DNA of 64,000 nucleotides from Linepithema humile (taxonomy: Eukaryota > Arthropoda > Insecta > Hymenoptera > Formicidae): contig NC_090134.1 in the NCBI RefSeq assembly GCF_040581485.1, forward strand, positions 18,901,501-18,965,500, in the 5' to 3' direction. Positions within the stretch are counted from its first letter, which is position 1, and each line of letters begins with the position of its first letter. The translations under genes were made by a program, and so were the position numbers. Below the pieces are notes generated by a model, which saw only the letters and a list, made by a program, of their open reading frames with translations, was not told the origin of the DNA and did not search any database. Below are positions 55,292 through 64,000 of the stretch, in pieces.

Positions 55292-55361
55292 TAAAATTGA
55301 TTTTGCAACAAGGTTGGAAGCAGCTAATGTAAAATCTGCAACAAATGAAGCAATTATTCTG
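55292..55361 (+). other. Exon-like unit C
   Basis: A 70-base plus-strand segment between an acceptor (TTGATTTTACAG) and a donor (ATTCTG then GTGAGTATAATTTG). It aligns along its whole length, and in both flanks, with unit D 200 bases downstream (GATTCTAATATT before, TCTGCAA inside, GTGAGTA and AATTTGTT after), so the two are tandem duplicates. The frame used by D is broken by a small indel near the position of D's ATG. Could be a tandem, alternatively used exon. Confidence 0.4.
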
Positions 55362-55493
55362 GTGAGTATAATTTGTTGACTTTGTTTAATATTAAATATA
55401 GTATCTAATTAAATATGGTATATAATATATTAAATATTAATATTAAGTATAGTATAACATATGAGATTCTAATATTCATGGATTCTTTGGTAG

Positions 55494-55565
55494 GTGTGGT
55501 TCTGCAATAAAGCTATGAGCAGTCTAATTGAATCTGCAATAAGTGAAACAAACTGCAACACTCTG
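55494..55565 (+). other. Exon-like unit D with micropeptide frame
   Basis: A 72-base plus-strand segment between an acceptor (TTCTTTGGTAG) and a strong donor (CACTCTG then GTGAGTACAATTTG). ATG at 55515-55517 opens MSSLIESAISETNCNTL, comparable to MLRTESAAGGVNYNILT of unit B. CTGCAA recurs three times inside the unit. If spliced to 59274-59395 the frame continues in phase into a hydrophobic stretch and stops, giving about 42 residues; this would make the transcript run antisense through TTC5. Predicted only. Confidence 0.38.
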
Positions 55566-56291
55566 GTGAGTACAATTTGTTCATTATTTAAATATCTATT
55601 TAATATTACAATATAGTAGACACATAAACATGTGTAAAATAGAATTGTGCATATATATACAATTAAAATTCAGTCAAATATAGAATTTTCTGTTTTTTTA
55701 CTTGCTTTTTTATTACAACACTATTACAAAGGTAGGAAAATATAAAAAGATAGCCGAACAGGAAAAGTAAAAAGAAAGAAAAATTAAAAGTTTCATTGTA
55801 TGGTGGCTGTAATAAAAATATTTTTGTATTTTGCATTTTTTTATTTTTTTTATACAATTCAATTGTTACATGACGATTTATAAAATACTTAACAGTACGA
55901 TTTAAAATGTATTACATAAATAATAAACTATTACAATATTTTTACTTTCCATGAACTTACATAGAAAATATAGGCAGTCTCTAAATTAGCAAATATGCTG
56001 ATTGTTATTTATGCAAAATGTGCACATGAATTATTATACACAATATGATTCTTATAAAATATATAACATAATATATATATTCTAGATTAGTTTTGATTGT
56101 TGCCAATATAATATTTTGAAATGTATAAATTCATATGTCGCAGCATATTTAACAACTTAAGTATACTGATAAAATTTTTTCCATTATAATCTTCATTATT
56201 ACTAAAGGTCAAGAACGGTAGACATACAATAGAATATTATAATCAATGATTGAATTATGTGCTTCGATATTCACTCAATATTTTTTATTAC
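55566..56291. other. Non-coding AT-rich DNA, TTC5 3' side
   Basis: Intron-like or intergenic AT-rich DNA after unit D and the likely 3' UTR of TTC5 on the minus strand. On the minus strand an AATAAAAA stretch just below the TTC5 stop (about 56281-56288) could act in polyadenylation. No other feature seen. Confidence 0.45.
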
Positions 56292-58441
56292 TTAATCTGT
56301 TTTTCTAAAAGTTTTCAAACTTGCGCTGGCTTGTTGTTCTCGGCCTAGCTTTTTTCCATTAATTACAAGTACAAGTGGAGTCTCAACACGAATAGATTTA
56401 TAATCAAAATCCTAGAAAAGAATAAAGAAAAATTATATTTCCTTATATTATAAGGAAATTATATTATAAGATACACAAAAATACTACCAACATTATTCAT
56501 ATAAGAGAATTTTTGATGTATAACGAAAGGCTCTGGTATTCCAACAGAATCCCCGACTGTAACTCCTCGGCCTTTAGCTAGATTGTATACAGTAACAACA
56601 ATACATGTCTTCTGTTCATCCACGAGACAAAAAGCACTAAATAGAAAAGAATAATTATATATTTTAATAGATAAAAAAGGGCAAAAAGTAATTAGTTATC
56701 TTATCAGACCATAAATACTTACAATGGGACGCAATCGGAATCTTGTATCCAGCAAACTACTTTTCCAAATACAACTTTCTCTGTATTTAATCCGAGAGCT
56801 AACTTTTCCAATGGAATTAGATCCAATTTTATAGATTTTGTTCCAGATGTATATGAACCATCTTTATATGGTCCTAAGTGTTTAATATCCAATGCCTACA
56901 GTTAATCATAAACCTATAAATATGTTTATTATGCCAAAATCATATATTATAATTATTAACACTTTTATTTTATCCCTGATTACTATATATAGATATTAAT
57001 TTTTATCACATAAATACCTGTATCATTCGGTGCAGTCGTTTTGGTTTTATGTATCCATTATTATTAATTGAATTTTGTATATTTTTAAGATATTCTAGTA
57101 ATTCGTCTCGTTTGTTGCACGGTGTTTCCCATAGTGGATCTAGTGCCACTGCGTTTTTGAAGGATTGTAATGCTAAATCATATTCTTCTTGATATTTTAA
57201 AGCCTAAAATAAATACGTATATTTAAAACAATATTGAAGTGCCCTATTAGAAAGTTTTTCAAAATAAAAATTTTAAAAATTATTGATACGTACTATTGCC
57301 TTATTATAAAATAGGTCAGGATAGCTTCTTGCAATAATATCTTTTTCCTATAAAAAAGTATTAGACTTTAACTTATGAACAATAATATCTATGCATTCTA
57401 TATGTCTACACAAGTGATATAGAAAGTGAAAATATTATTCATAATTAATTTACCGCTTGCATATAAGCTGACATGCATAGACGTAAGGTAGTTGGACTTT
57501 GTGCTTCTGTAAAGAAGGAAGACAAATAGGCATTTCCTAATATGGCCCAGGAGATACCGTCGGTTGTGTCAAATTTTACTGCTTCTTTAGCATATTCCAC
57601 TCCTTCTTGAATATTTTTTATTCGCTGTTCAACAGTTGAAGTTTGTTCTTGTCTAAGTACCATTGACAAATTCCGTAAAGATACTTTATTTCTATCCTGT
57701 AAAAGAAATAAAATATATTATAATTAATTCTTAATTTAATCAAAGATCTTGTTTGAACAGAGAATGAAAAAGATGTACATGTTGCAGAGCACCAACAAAA
57801 CAATTTTTTGCTTGTTTTATATCATTATTTTTCCAATAACATTCTCCTAATTCATTCCATGCTTCTATTAATTTAGGCTCTAATTTCACAGCTTTACTTA
57901 GCAGTTCCTCTGCCTGTGGAATAAAACGATCCACAACATTTAGAGCCCTTCCCTTTAAATAATAATATTTCGCACGCGATCCATCAATTTCATATCCTTT
58001 ACACTCGTCAAACTTGCTCAGTGTATCTTTCATCTCCTTCTCAACATCAGTATTCTTTTTTATTGCTTCATCGATAGAATGTGTTTCAAAGTAGCGATCT
58101 CGAAAGAGATATAGAGTTTTTACTCTCTCCTGTAATTAATAACCAATAGAGAACAATAAGAATAATATATATTGTTTTAAATTAAATAGATGAAATATAT
58201 TATATTTAATTCTTAAACTAATCAAAGATTTTTTAAACAGAAAATGAAAAAGATATACATGTTACAAAATATCAATAAAATAACTTTTTGTTTGTTTTAT
58301 ATTATATCTTGAAGCGAGAAACCATACATAGAAAAAAATATAATATATTTTACATACCGTTAACGCTACAATTGGATCTTCTTTAACAGTATTTGAATTC
58401 TTTGCACCTGCGACAACCTTATCATCTATGATTGCAGACAT
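56292..58441 (-). CDS. TTC5: Tetratricopeptide repeat protein 5 (STRAP)
   Basis: Eight coding exons on the minus strand: 58358-58441, 57779-58129, 57454-57696, 57294-57347, 57018-57203, 56723-56895, 56492-56636 and 56292-56411, about 451 residues, near the 440 of the human protein. It starts MSAIIDDKVVAGAK and ends TFRKTD. TPR motifs fill about residues 55-290, for example AEELLSKAVKLEPKLIEAWN, GECYWKNNDIKQAKNCF, SWAILGNAYL and ALQSFKNAVALDP; the linker RNKVSLRNLSMVLRQ is a strongly conserved family sequence. Residues about 340-450 form the C-terminal OB-like domain (VVFGKVVCWIQDSDCVPF, KSIRVETPLVLVINGK). TTC5 is a p300/JMY cofactor in the p53 stress response and, bound at the ribosome exit, recognises nascent tubulin and triggers tubulin mRNA decay. 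Seven junctions are good; the last donor reads AAT then GTTGGTAG, which is weak, while the neighbouring GTAGTA donor would shift the frame into a stop. The likely promoter is just above 58441. Confidence 0.92.
58183..58306 (-). pseudogene. Decayed copy of the TTC5 exon 2 / intron 2 boundary
   Basis: Inside TTC5 intron 1, 58183-58306 aligns base for base, at a constant offset of 480, with 57703-57826, which spans the 3' end of exon 2 and the start of intron 2. The copy preserves the donor position (TAACAT then GTATATCTTTTTC against CAACAT then GTACATCTTTTTC). In the exon 2 frame it reads NIKQTKSYFIDIL, stop, H, against DIKQAKNCFVGALQH. It is therefore a broken partial exon duplication, not a usable exon. 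Confidence 0.8.
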
Positions 58442-58663
58442 TCTTCACTGAATTATTATAATGTGCAATAAATGAACATTATTTCAATGTGCGTCAAATG
58501 CTTTTCAGACGGCAGAAAATTTTATTCATGATCAATTACGGTCGTACGAGCTCGCCCGCAACATGAGATTTATCATTTGCGAACTATCAAAACAAAAGCT
58601 ATAAACGAGCATGAAGGTTATGTGTCATACTACCCTAGTCATACTTGAGTATATGTAAACGTA

Positions 58664-58816
58664 AAGGCACTTTTTCACACTGACGCTCGACACTCAATTT
58701 CAGCGTTAGAAGACATCACGTGACTAAGAGTAACCAACCGTTGCAGCAGTTTTTGGTCACATGATGTTTTCTAATGCTGTAATTGAGCGTTGAGCGTCAG
58801 TATGAAAAGACACCTT
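58664..58816. mobile_element. Short MITE-like element with long terminal inverted repeats
   Basis: Left arm 58664-58724 and right arm 58756-58816 are inverted copies: AAGGCACTTTTTCACACTGA against AAGGTGTCTTTTCATACTGA, then CGCTC, CTCAATT, TTAGAA, ACATCA and GTGAC in both. The arms are about 61 bases, the core about 31, total 153. There is no coding capacity. Target duplications could not be settled, so the superfamily is not assigned. It sits 223 bases upstream of the TTC5 start codon and may lie in its promoter. Confidence 0.75.
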
Positions 58817-59273
58817 AAGGTTAACGGTTAACTCCTTTTCCGCAATACTAGCGCCGCTTGTGGTGGCTATTTTAAATTGAACGGTTCCATTTGCAATTCG
58901 GACCGAGTATTGTGTCGCAAGTGAATTAAGAATATATACCAAAAATTGAGATCAAAAATAAGTTTTACACATATTGGTAATTGCAATTCCAATCAATTTT
59001 TCTTTCTCCATTACTTGAAAATGGAGTAAGTCCAATTTTATACCGAATCTCAGAGAATCGCGGATAAATTGCATCAAATTGAGTAAAATTTTCGAAAGAT
59101 TCGCGTTCACATTATTTAAAGTAGAAACTATTTAGATTAAAACTAAGAAACATATAAACTAAAAACGTTTGTTGATGTATTTCTGTCGATATTTGTAGCA
59201 TTTTGTATATTTGCTTTCATATTGGCTTTTATAACATTTTTCATCATATATATTTCTTTACAGGTAGCTCTCC

Positions 59274-59395
59274 CTTCTCCCCTTCTCATCCTCTCTCTCT
59301 TTCTCTGCTGGTTTGCAACAGATATTGGTCGTTTACAGTAGCAGTTTACAGTAGCAGTTTACAGTAGCTACAAAACTTTGACAACACCGGCAACG
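59274..59395 (+). other. Exon-like segment E between TTC5 and the ADAMTS-type gene
   Basis: A plus-strand segment bounded by an acceptor (ATATTTCTTTACAG) and a donor (GGCAACG then GTGAGTGC). It starts with a pyrimidine-rich part that reads VALPSPLLILSLFLCWFATD in the phase offered by unit D, a hydrophobic, membrane-like stretch, with TAG soon after. It contains the 13-bp tandem repeat. GCAACAGATATTGGTCG also occurs nearly identically at 52937-52953. Transcription is inferred from the splice-like borders only. Confidence 0.3.
59331..59369. repeat. Three tandem copies of a 13-bp unit
   Basis: GTTTACAGTAGCA occurs three times, the last copy ending in T instead of A. Each copy contains TTTACAG, an acceptor-like string, so the repeat also multiplies potential 3' splice sites. 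Confidence 0.93.
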
Positions 59396-60418
59396 GTGAG
59401 TGCTATTATATTAATATTTTTAATTATAAAAGGTTCAGGCAACAGTCTTTCCATAAATTGTAACTATATTTATAAAATATTCATATCTTCCTTTTTTGGA
59501 AGAACAGAGGAACTTTATTTTAGACAAATACAAAATAATTTAACATAAATTAGTAAAAGATTACAAAATCTTGCAATATATAATGAGAAAATTAATAATC
59601 AATGCAAGTTTATTCCATATATGATTGCTGATTAAATTGATTAAATCAGCGTATAGGGACAGATTTTATATCATAAAAAAAGCATATAAAAATATTATAT
59701 ATTTATAAATTTTGTATGGACATTTCTTAAATGTAAATATTTGATTAAGTCACTCATTGCATCAATCTGCCAGATACAAGTATAGCAATCTTATTTTTAA
59801 AACAATAATATAAACAGTTTTTGTTCTGTTATAACGTAGATTTTTCAGTCAAAATTATTGAAGTTATAAATATTTTGTTATTGTGCAATGATAATTGAAA
59901 ATAGCTCCATAGAAAAATGTTGCAAGTTATTACTCAAAATTTACAATAATGAGAATATTAATCAGTTGACAAAATAACACAATTGAAAAAATGATATAAT
60001 ACATTGAATAAATTATTAAAATATATAAGAATTTTCTATCATGTTATCATTATAAATATTTTTTTTCTAAAATACAGTAGTTGATAAATGTCTATTTGGC
60101 CTGTGCAACATTTTTCAATTAATATTTTTATTTTACAAAGCAGATTGATGCAAATAATTGAAGGTAAGTGATGGATTACAGTTACACCTCAATACAAAAT
60201 ATACACATATACGTGATAGTACAAAGTTACAAATATAATCTCGAAATATCACTTCTGTCATACACTTTTCTATTTTTTCATTGTCACACGTTAAATGTAA
60301 AACTTTAAATTGTGCTCTTATATTAATTTATATAATATACACAAGATGGGACGGATATATCCGTTACAAAAAATCGTTTCAAAATACTTATGCACTCTGC
60401 TCTTCTCAGCTCTTTACT
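59396..60418. other. Non-coding AT-rich intergenic DNA
   Basis: AT-rich DNA between segment E and the stop codon of the ADAMTS-type gene; the right-hand part is that gene's 3' UTR. On the minus strand AATAAA-like strings occur (for example near 60050). No exon or RNA gene recognised. Confidence 0.45.
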
Positions 60419-63400
60419 TTATTCAGTAAAGGTATAACGTCTATTGTGACGAACATGTCGCCGTCGTTTGCACATGGCGCAACACTGTTTTCGTAGATCA
60501 CATATATGTTTATGGTTTGCACATGATGAAGCTGTGTTATTCTTGCAATCTGAAAAATATAAAATTATATATGAAAATATATACGCACTAAAATTCTAAC
60601 AAATAAATCTAATAGATGAAATTTCAAAAAAATTTAATAACTAATAAATTTTTATTTATTAGTTATTATAAGCAAAGTTAAATATTATTTCTTATTTTTT
60701 ATTGCACATTATGGACATATAATTAATACAATAAGTGACAATAAAAATTTAATCGATTAAGACACGCATAAAAATTTGTCAAGCCAATTCTATAGTTTAT
60801 TAGGCTGTATTGCACATACTACTGATATTTGTTGTTACGTATTAAGCTTTATAATAATTATTCGTAACATATTATATGTAAATGTCCGCACGTTAAATGT
60901 ATCATGTGCGCATACAAATCGAGTGACGTTGCGTATGATCTCATAAACCAAACCGTTACAAGCCGCGGTTTCCTCATATAAATTCTAGTTTCCCGACGGT
61001 TTTGGACAAGGGCATATTCCGCAACTTTGGACAAGCCAAACGTTCTGTAACGTAACTAGCATAACTTAGCATTACATACGGCTACGCGTTCTAATTCTCT
61101 CGACTCCGTTACAACTGTGTTAGATTGTCCCAAACTTCTATTCAACATCAATTACTGTGGCACGACAAATGTGAGCTTAACTTTTAAATATTACACATGA
61201 AGAGTTGCACCATTGATACTAATTTTGCACGGCGATAACGTAACTTCTCGCGTAAACGCCTGAAAATAAGGTTGCAATTGTTTTTTTTATTTATTCTTAG
61301 AAAATCTCTTGCTAATATATTGGAAACATTTTGTTTCTGCAAACAAACTTTAAAAGATACAACTTTTGCATTAAAAAAATTGATAATATTTCATACAAAA
61401 TACATGAAACAATTTTAAAGGGTGCAATTTAACTGTGCAAATGCAATTACCATTTTTCTCGTTGGCGCATTGCCGTCGGTAATAACAGCGTTTCGTGTCA
61501 AACGGTCTTCTGTCGAGATTACAATCGTCGGACAGCAAGTCTGTCTGGCGATCACGACATTGCACTTCTCTATGTTTAACTCCAAGCTTTATGAGACAAG
61601 TCGCGTTGCAACTTCCCCACTTTCCTGGAATCATAATTAATAAACACCGGCACGTAAAGTCTTTGTAAATACCTTGGCGGAATTCGCAGCGTTTAGTAAA
61701 TGAACAGTTCATAATTTATAACAGTTATTCATCTTTTATTATTGTTCACAATATCACTGGCCTTCGTCGCTATGTTTTTCAACAAGTATTTAACAGAATA
61801 TAAAATTCTTCAAGTATTCCATTATTTTTCTGTCAAATTCTAGTTAAGTAAAACATTTTTTTAACGAGGAGAAATTTTAATTATGAATATTAAGAAAAAG
61901 GAATACTACAGTGCATAAAGTATACTGGAGTACATGAAGTATCGATCGATTGCTTACCAGAGATCCACTTTCCACTATAACAGTCCTCGATGCTAGGCGG
62001 CTTGTTATCCGGATTACAATCACCCGGAATGGAACAGGTGACCTTCCTACTCCTCTTGCCATTCGAACAGTGACTCCACTTCGATACTGTCCATTTCGAC
62101 TTGGTGTTGTACATAGAATTGTCCGGGTTTTCGTCGACGACATTATCAAACTCGAGAATCTCCGGTTCTTCGGTGGTGAGACCATCGACTATCGTCATGT
62201 CCTGCTCGTTGAGGCTGATGTTGTAGAACGACATGTCTTTGTTGTCGGCGTACACGATCAACGGCACTTCCGAGGTGGGTCCGCATGGCGGTAGATCGGG
62301 GCATGGTTCCAATTCTTCGGGCCGCATGTTTTTGTCGCAGTCGCGATCGGGTAGAGCCAAGTCTGATCGATCGGTACCCGCGCCGGAAAACACACACATC
62401 ACCGATCTCTTGCGCAATGCACCGTCGCCGCATGTAACGGGGCACATCTGCCATGGGCCTACCCACCACCTAAAACGTTGAATGAGTTTGTAAGATGCTC
62501 TTATTTTCTAAATGACACATCGGACATTTTCTGGATTGTTAAATAATCTTTGGAAATTAAGATTTTTTACACGATTAAGATTTTTCATGTGAATAATATG
62601 TATGATTATTTCTAATATTTGTATAAAAATTAAATCCTTATTAATCAATTATTTTATAAAGTTTAGGAAGACTTTATAAAAGTCTGGGTATATAAAGTCT
62701 GTCTAAACTTTATAAAATAATTGATTAATAAGGATTTAATTTTTATACAAATATTACAAATAATCACACATATTATTCACATGAAAATCTTAATCATGAT
62801 AAAAATAATCAAAAGTTTGACATTCTTTTTATTCTTCGAATTGTTCGATTAGTTCGGATATACAAAATATTTTAATCCTTTGAGCCCTAGTTTTGTTCAA
62901 CCGTTTCGAATTTATTTGCGTGCGAGAGAACGGTATTCCTCGAAGTTCATTGTTACAATCGTTTTATCGAATTTCGAAGTTAGCTCACCTCGCAGGGCAC
63001 GGATTCGAATTGCATTCGCGTACTTTTGGCTCGGGTTTCTCTATACCGTCGCAGAAGTGGTCCTCGACGATGCCACTTTTTCTTTCATGACAAACAGCGT
63101 GCGAAGTTTGAGTGCCGCCGCCGCAAGTAACTGTGCAGAGTGTCCAATCGGAAGACACCCACGAATATTCTGGAGCTCGATCAGGTTCCTTTTTCGGCAC
63201 CGTGTATTCGTAACGTAGTCCAAAATTGCGATAGTGACCTCTATAAATTAACTGAAATGATAGAATTAAATTAATGACAATTAAAATTAAAAAACACAAA
63301 ATTTTTAATTTAGAAATAAAAAATTTGATTATATATTAAAGAAAATATTTTTAATTTATTCAAATTCACGGAAAAAGATAGCAATTGTAGCTTTAGAAAG

Positions 63401-64000
63401 TTTGCATAAATAAATATAATGTTAATTTTTTAATTCTTAAACAATTATATTATATTATGTTTTGCATATGATTTATAGAATAGTAATGATAATGATAGAA
63501 TAGCTAGAATGTACTCACATAGACCACGATGTCTTCCTTGATAGGACCTGGTATTCTGATTTTCTCTTTTTCTCGATCACGTTCGTATAAAGCTGGCGTT
63601 CCGGCGACTTCGTACTCGCCCGCTAAAGTGATCTGCCTGCCTGATCAGAATCTCAGTTTAAGACTTTAGTTGTGTTAATATTATGAAAGTTTCTTCCATC
63701 AAAGTGTAATATCTTCAAACTATACGATGAAGCGAGTACTGTCTCATAAAAATACACATACAACTCGAGTGATCGTACCAGTAAAAGTGATAAAATCGTG
63801 GATTATAGCCGCATTAGCTTTACTATCTCTAACTATATTTAACTTTCGCGCAGCTGCTTACGTTATCGATATTTTGCGATTTGAGCTATACGCACCGTTT
63901 TCCATTCAAGAAGTACTTGTCGGACTTTGGTATACCGATGCCGATGTAATTCTTGCTGTTACCGATCTCTTCGATCTTAATGTTTCGCGAGCCAGATGGA
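60419..64000 (-). CDS. ADAMTS/ADAMTS-like protein, C-terminal half (spacer, TSRs, PLAC)
   Basis: Six exons on the minus strand: 63896-64000 (continuing past the right edge), 63519-63636, 62989-63251, 61958-62469, 61451-61624 and 60419-60549; all junctions are in phase, ending in TAA. The order is: ADAMTS spacer (SRNIKIEEIG, NYIGIG, YFLNGK, ITLAGEYEVAG, IKEDIVVYLIYRG, FGLRYEYTVP); TSR1 (WVSSDWTLCTVTCGGGTQ to NPCPARW); TSR2 (WVGPWQMCPVTCGDGALRKR to DLPPC); an acidic linker of about 60 residues (from TSEVPLIVYADN); TSR3 (WTVSKWSHCSNGKRSRKVTC); TSR4 (GKWGSCNATC to RRQC); PLAC domain (DCKN, SSCANHKHICDLRKQCCAMC) and a basic tail. Such proteins are secreted and act in the extracellular matrix, as proteases (ADAMTS) or as non-catalytic matrix organisers (ADAMTSL, Drosophila Lonely heart). 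The catalytic region, if any, would lie outside, so the two classes cannot be separated here. TSR3 lacks the usual second cysteine. Confidence 0.9.
60560..61440. other. Last intron of the ADAMTS-type gene
   Basis: The intron separating the TSR4 exon from the PLAC exon, about 900 bases, with a moderately GC-rich stretch at 60.9-61.15 kb where TTTGGACAAG occurs twice (about 61003 and 61025). No coding frame recognised in it. Confidence 0.5.
60635..60668. repeat. 14-bp-stem AT hairpin
   Basis: TAATAACTAATAAA, a 6-base loop, then TTTATTAGTTATTA. It lies in the intron just before the PLAC exon of the ADAMTS-type gene. Perfect pairing, but AT-rich, so chance is possible. Confidence 0.85.
62570..62798. 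mobile_element. Near-perfect long hairpin (MITE-like)
   Basis: Arms of about 98 bases (62570-62667 and 62701-62798) are inverted copies with only a few differences; both contain CATGTGAATAATATG, TTTGTATAAAAATTAAATCC and TTATTAATCAATTATTTTAT. The 33-base loop itself holds AGACTTTATAAAAGTCT. It lies in the intron between TSR1 and TSR2 of the ADAMTS-type gene. The high identity of the arms indicates a young insertion. No coding capacity. Folded RNA from this intron would be a long double-stranded hairpin. Confidence 0.85.

Noticed and set aside
58757..58942. 61-codon minus-strand frame upstream of TTC5
   Set aside because: It runs into the right arm of the MITE-like element and has no acceptor or conserved content.
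61950..62481. Long plus-strand frames over the TSR exon
   Set aside because: Shadows of the minus-strand ADAMTS-type exon, whose cysteine spacing and splice phases are clear.
1..64000. Search for tRNA, rRNA, snRNA genes, CRISPR arrays and telomeric repeats
   Set aside because: No B-box-like GGTTCGAATCC in a cloverleaf context, no rRNA core, no direct-repeat array with spacers and no TTAGG array was seen. A tRNAscan or Infernal run would be decisive.

Overview
The window is nuclear DNA of an insect, most likely a hymenopteran. Genes have short exons and short introns with GT-AG (one possibly GC-AG) junctions, the sequence is AT-rich with many unmethylated-looking CpG-rich islands, and one gene (torso-like) is an arthropod-type developmental gene. 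An ant or other hymenopteran is an inference from base composition and gene style, not from a diagnostic marker.

Layout. Positions 1 to about 47,600 hold no gene I can support: AT-rich DNA with GC-rich, CpG-rich islands, microsatellites, one candidate Gly-rich terminal exon (minus strand, 1501-1827), one candidate minus-strand exon leaving the left edge (donor at 126-131) and a CpG island with a strong plus-strand donor at 8623. This reads as intergenic regulatory DNA and/or very long introns of genes whose exons lie outside.

The right-hand 16 kb is gene-dense. torso-like (plus, three coding exons, 48438-50509) encodes a secreted MACPF-domain protein. Next come several kilobases (51.9-55.6 kb) with four related exon-like units, two on each strand, around a CpG-rich, probably bidirectional promoter at about 54.8 kb, plus a large imperfect inverted repeat. 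Then TTC5/STRAP (minus, eight coding exons, 58441-56292), whose first intron carries a decayed copy of the end of its own exon 2. Finally the C-terminal half of an ADAMTS or ADAMTS-like extracellular matrix protein (minus, six exons, from the right edge down to 60419) with spacer, four thrombospondin type-1 repeats and a PLAC domain; its N-terminal part lies beyond the right edge.

The three recognised genes have no obvious shared pathway. The most unusual material is the two-stranded cluster of short exon-like units between torso-like and TTC5, with predicted micropeptides starting at matching ATGs in two of the four copies, and three foldback or MITE-like elements around it.
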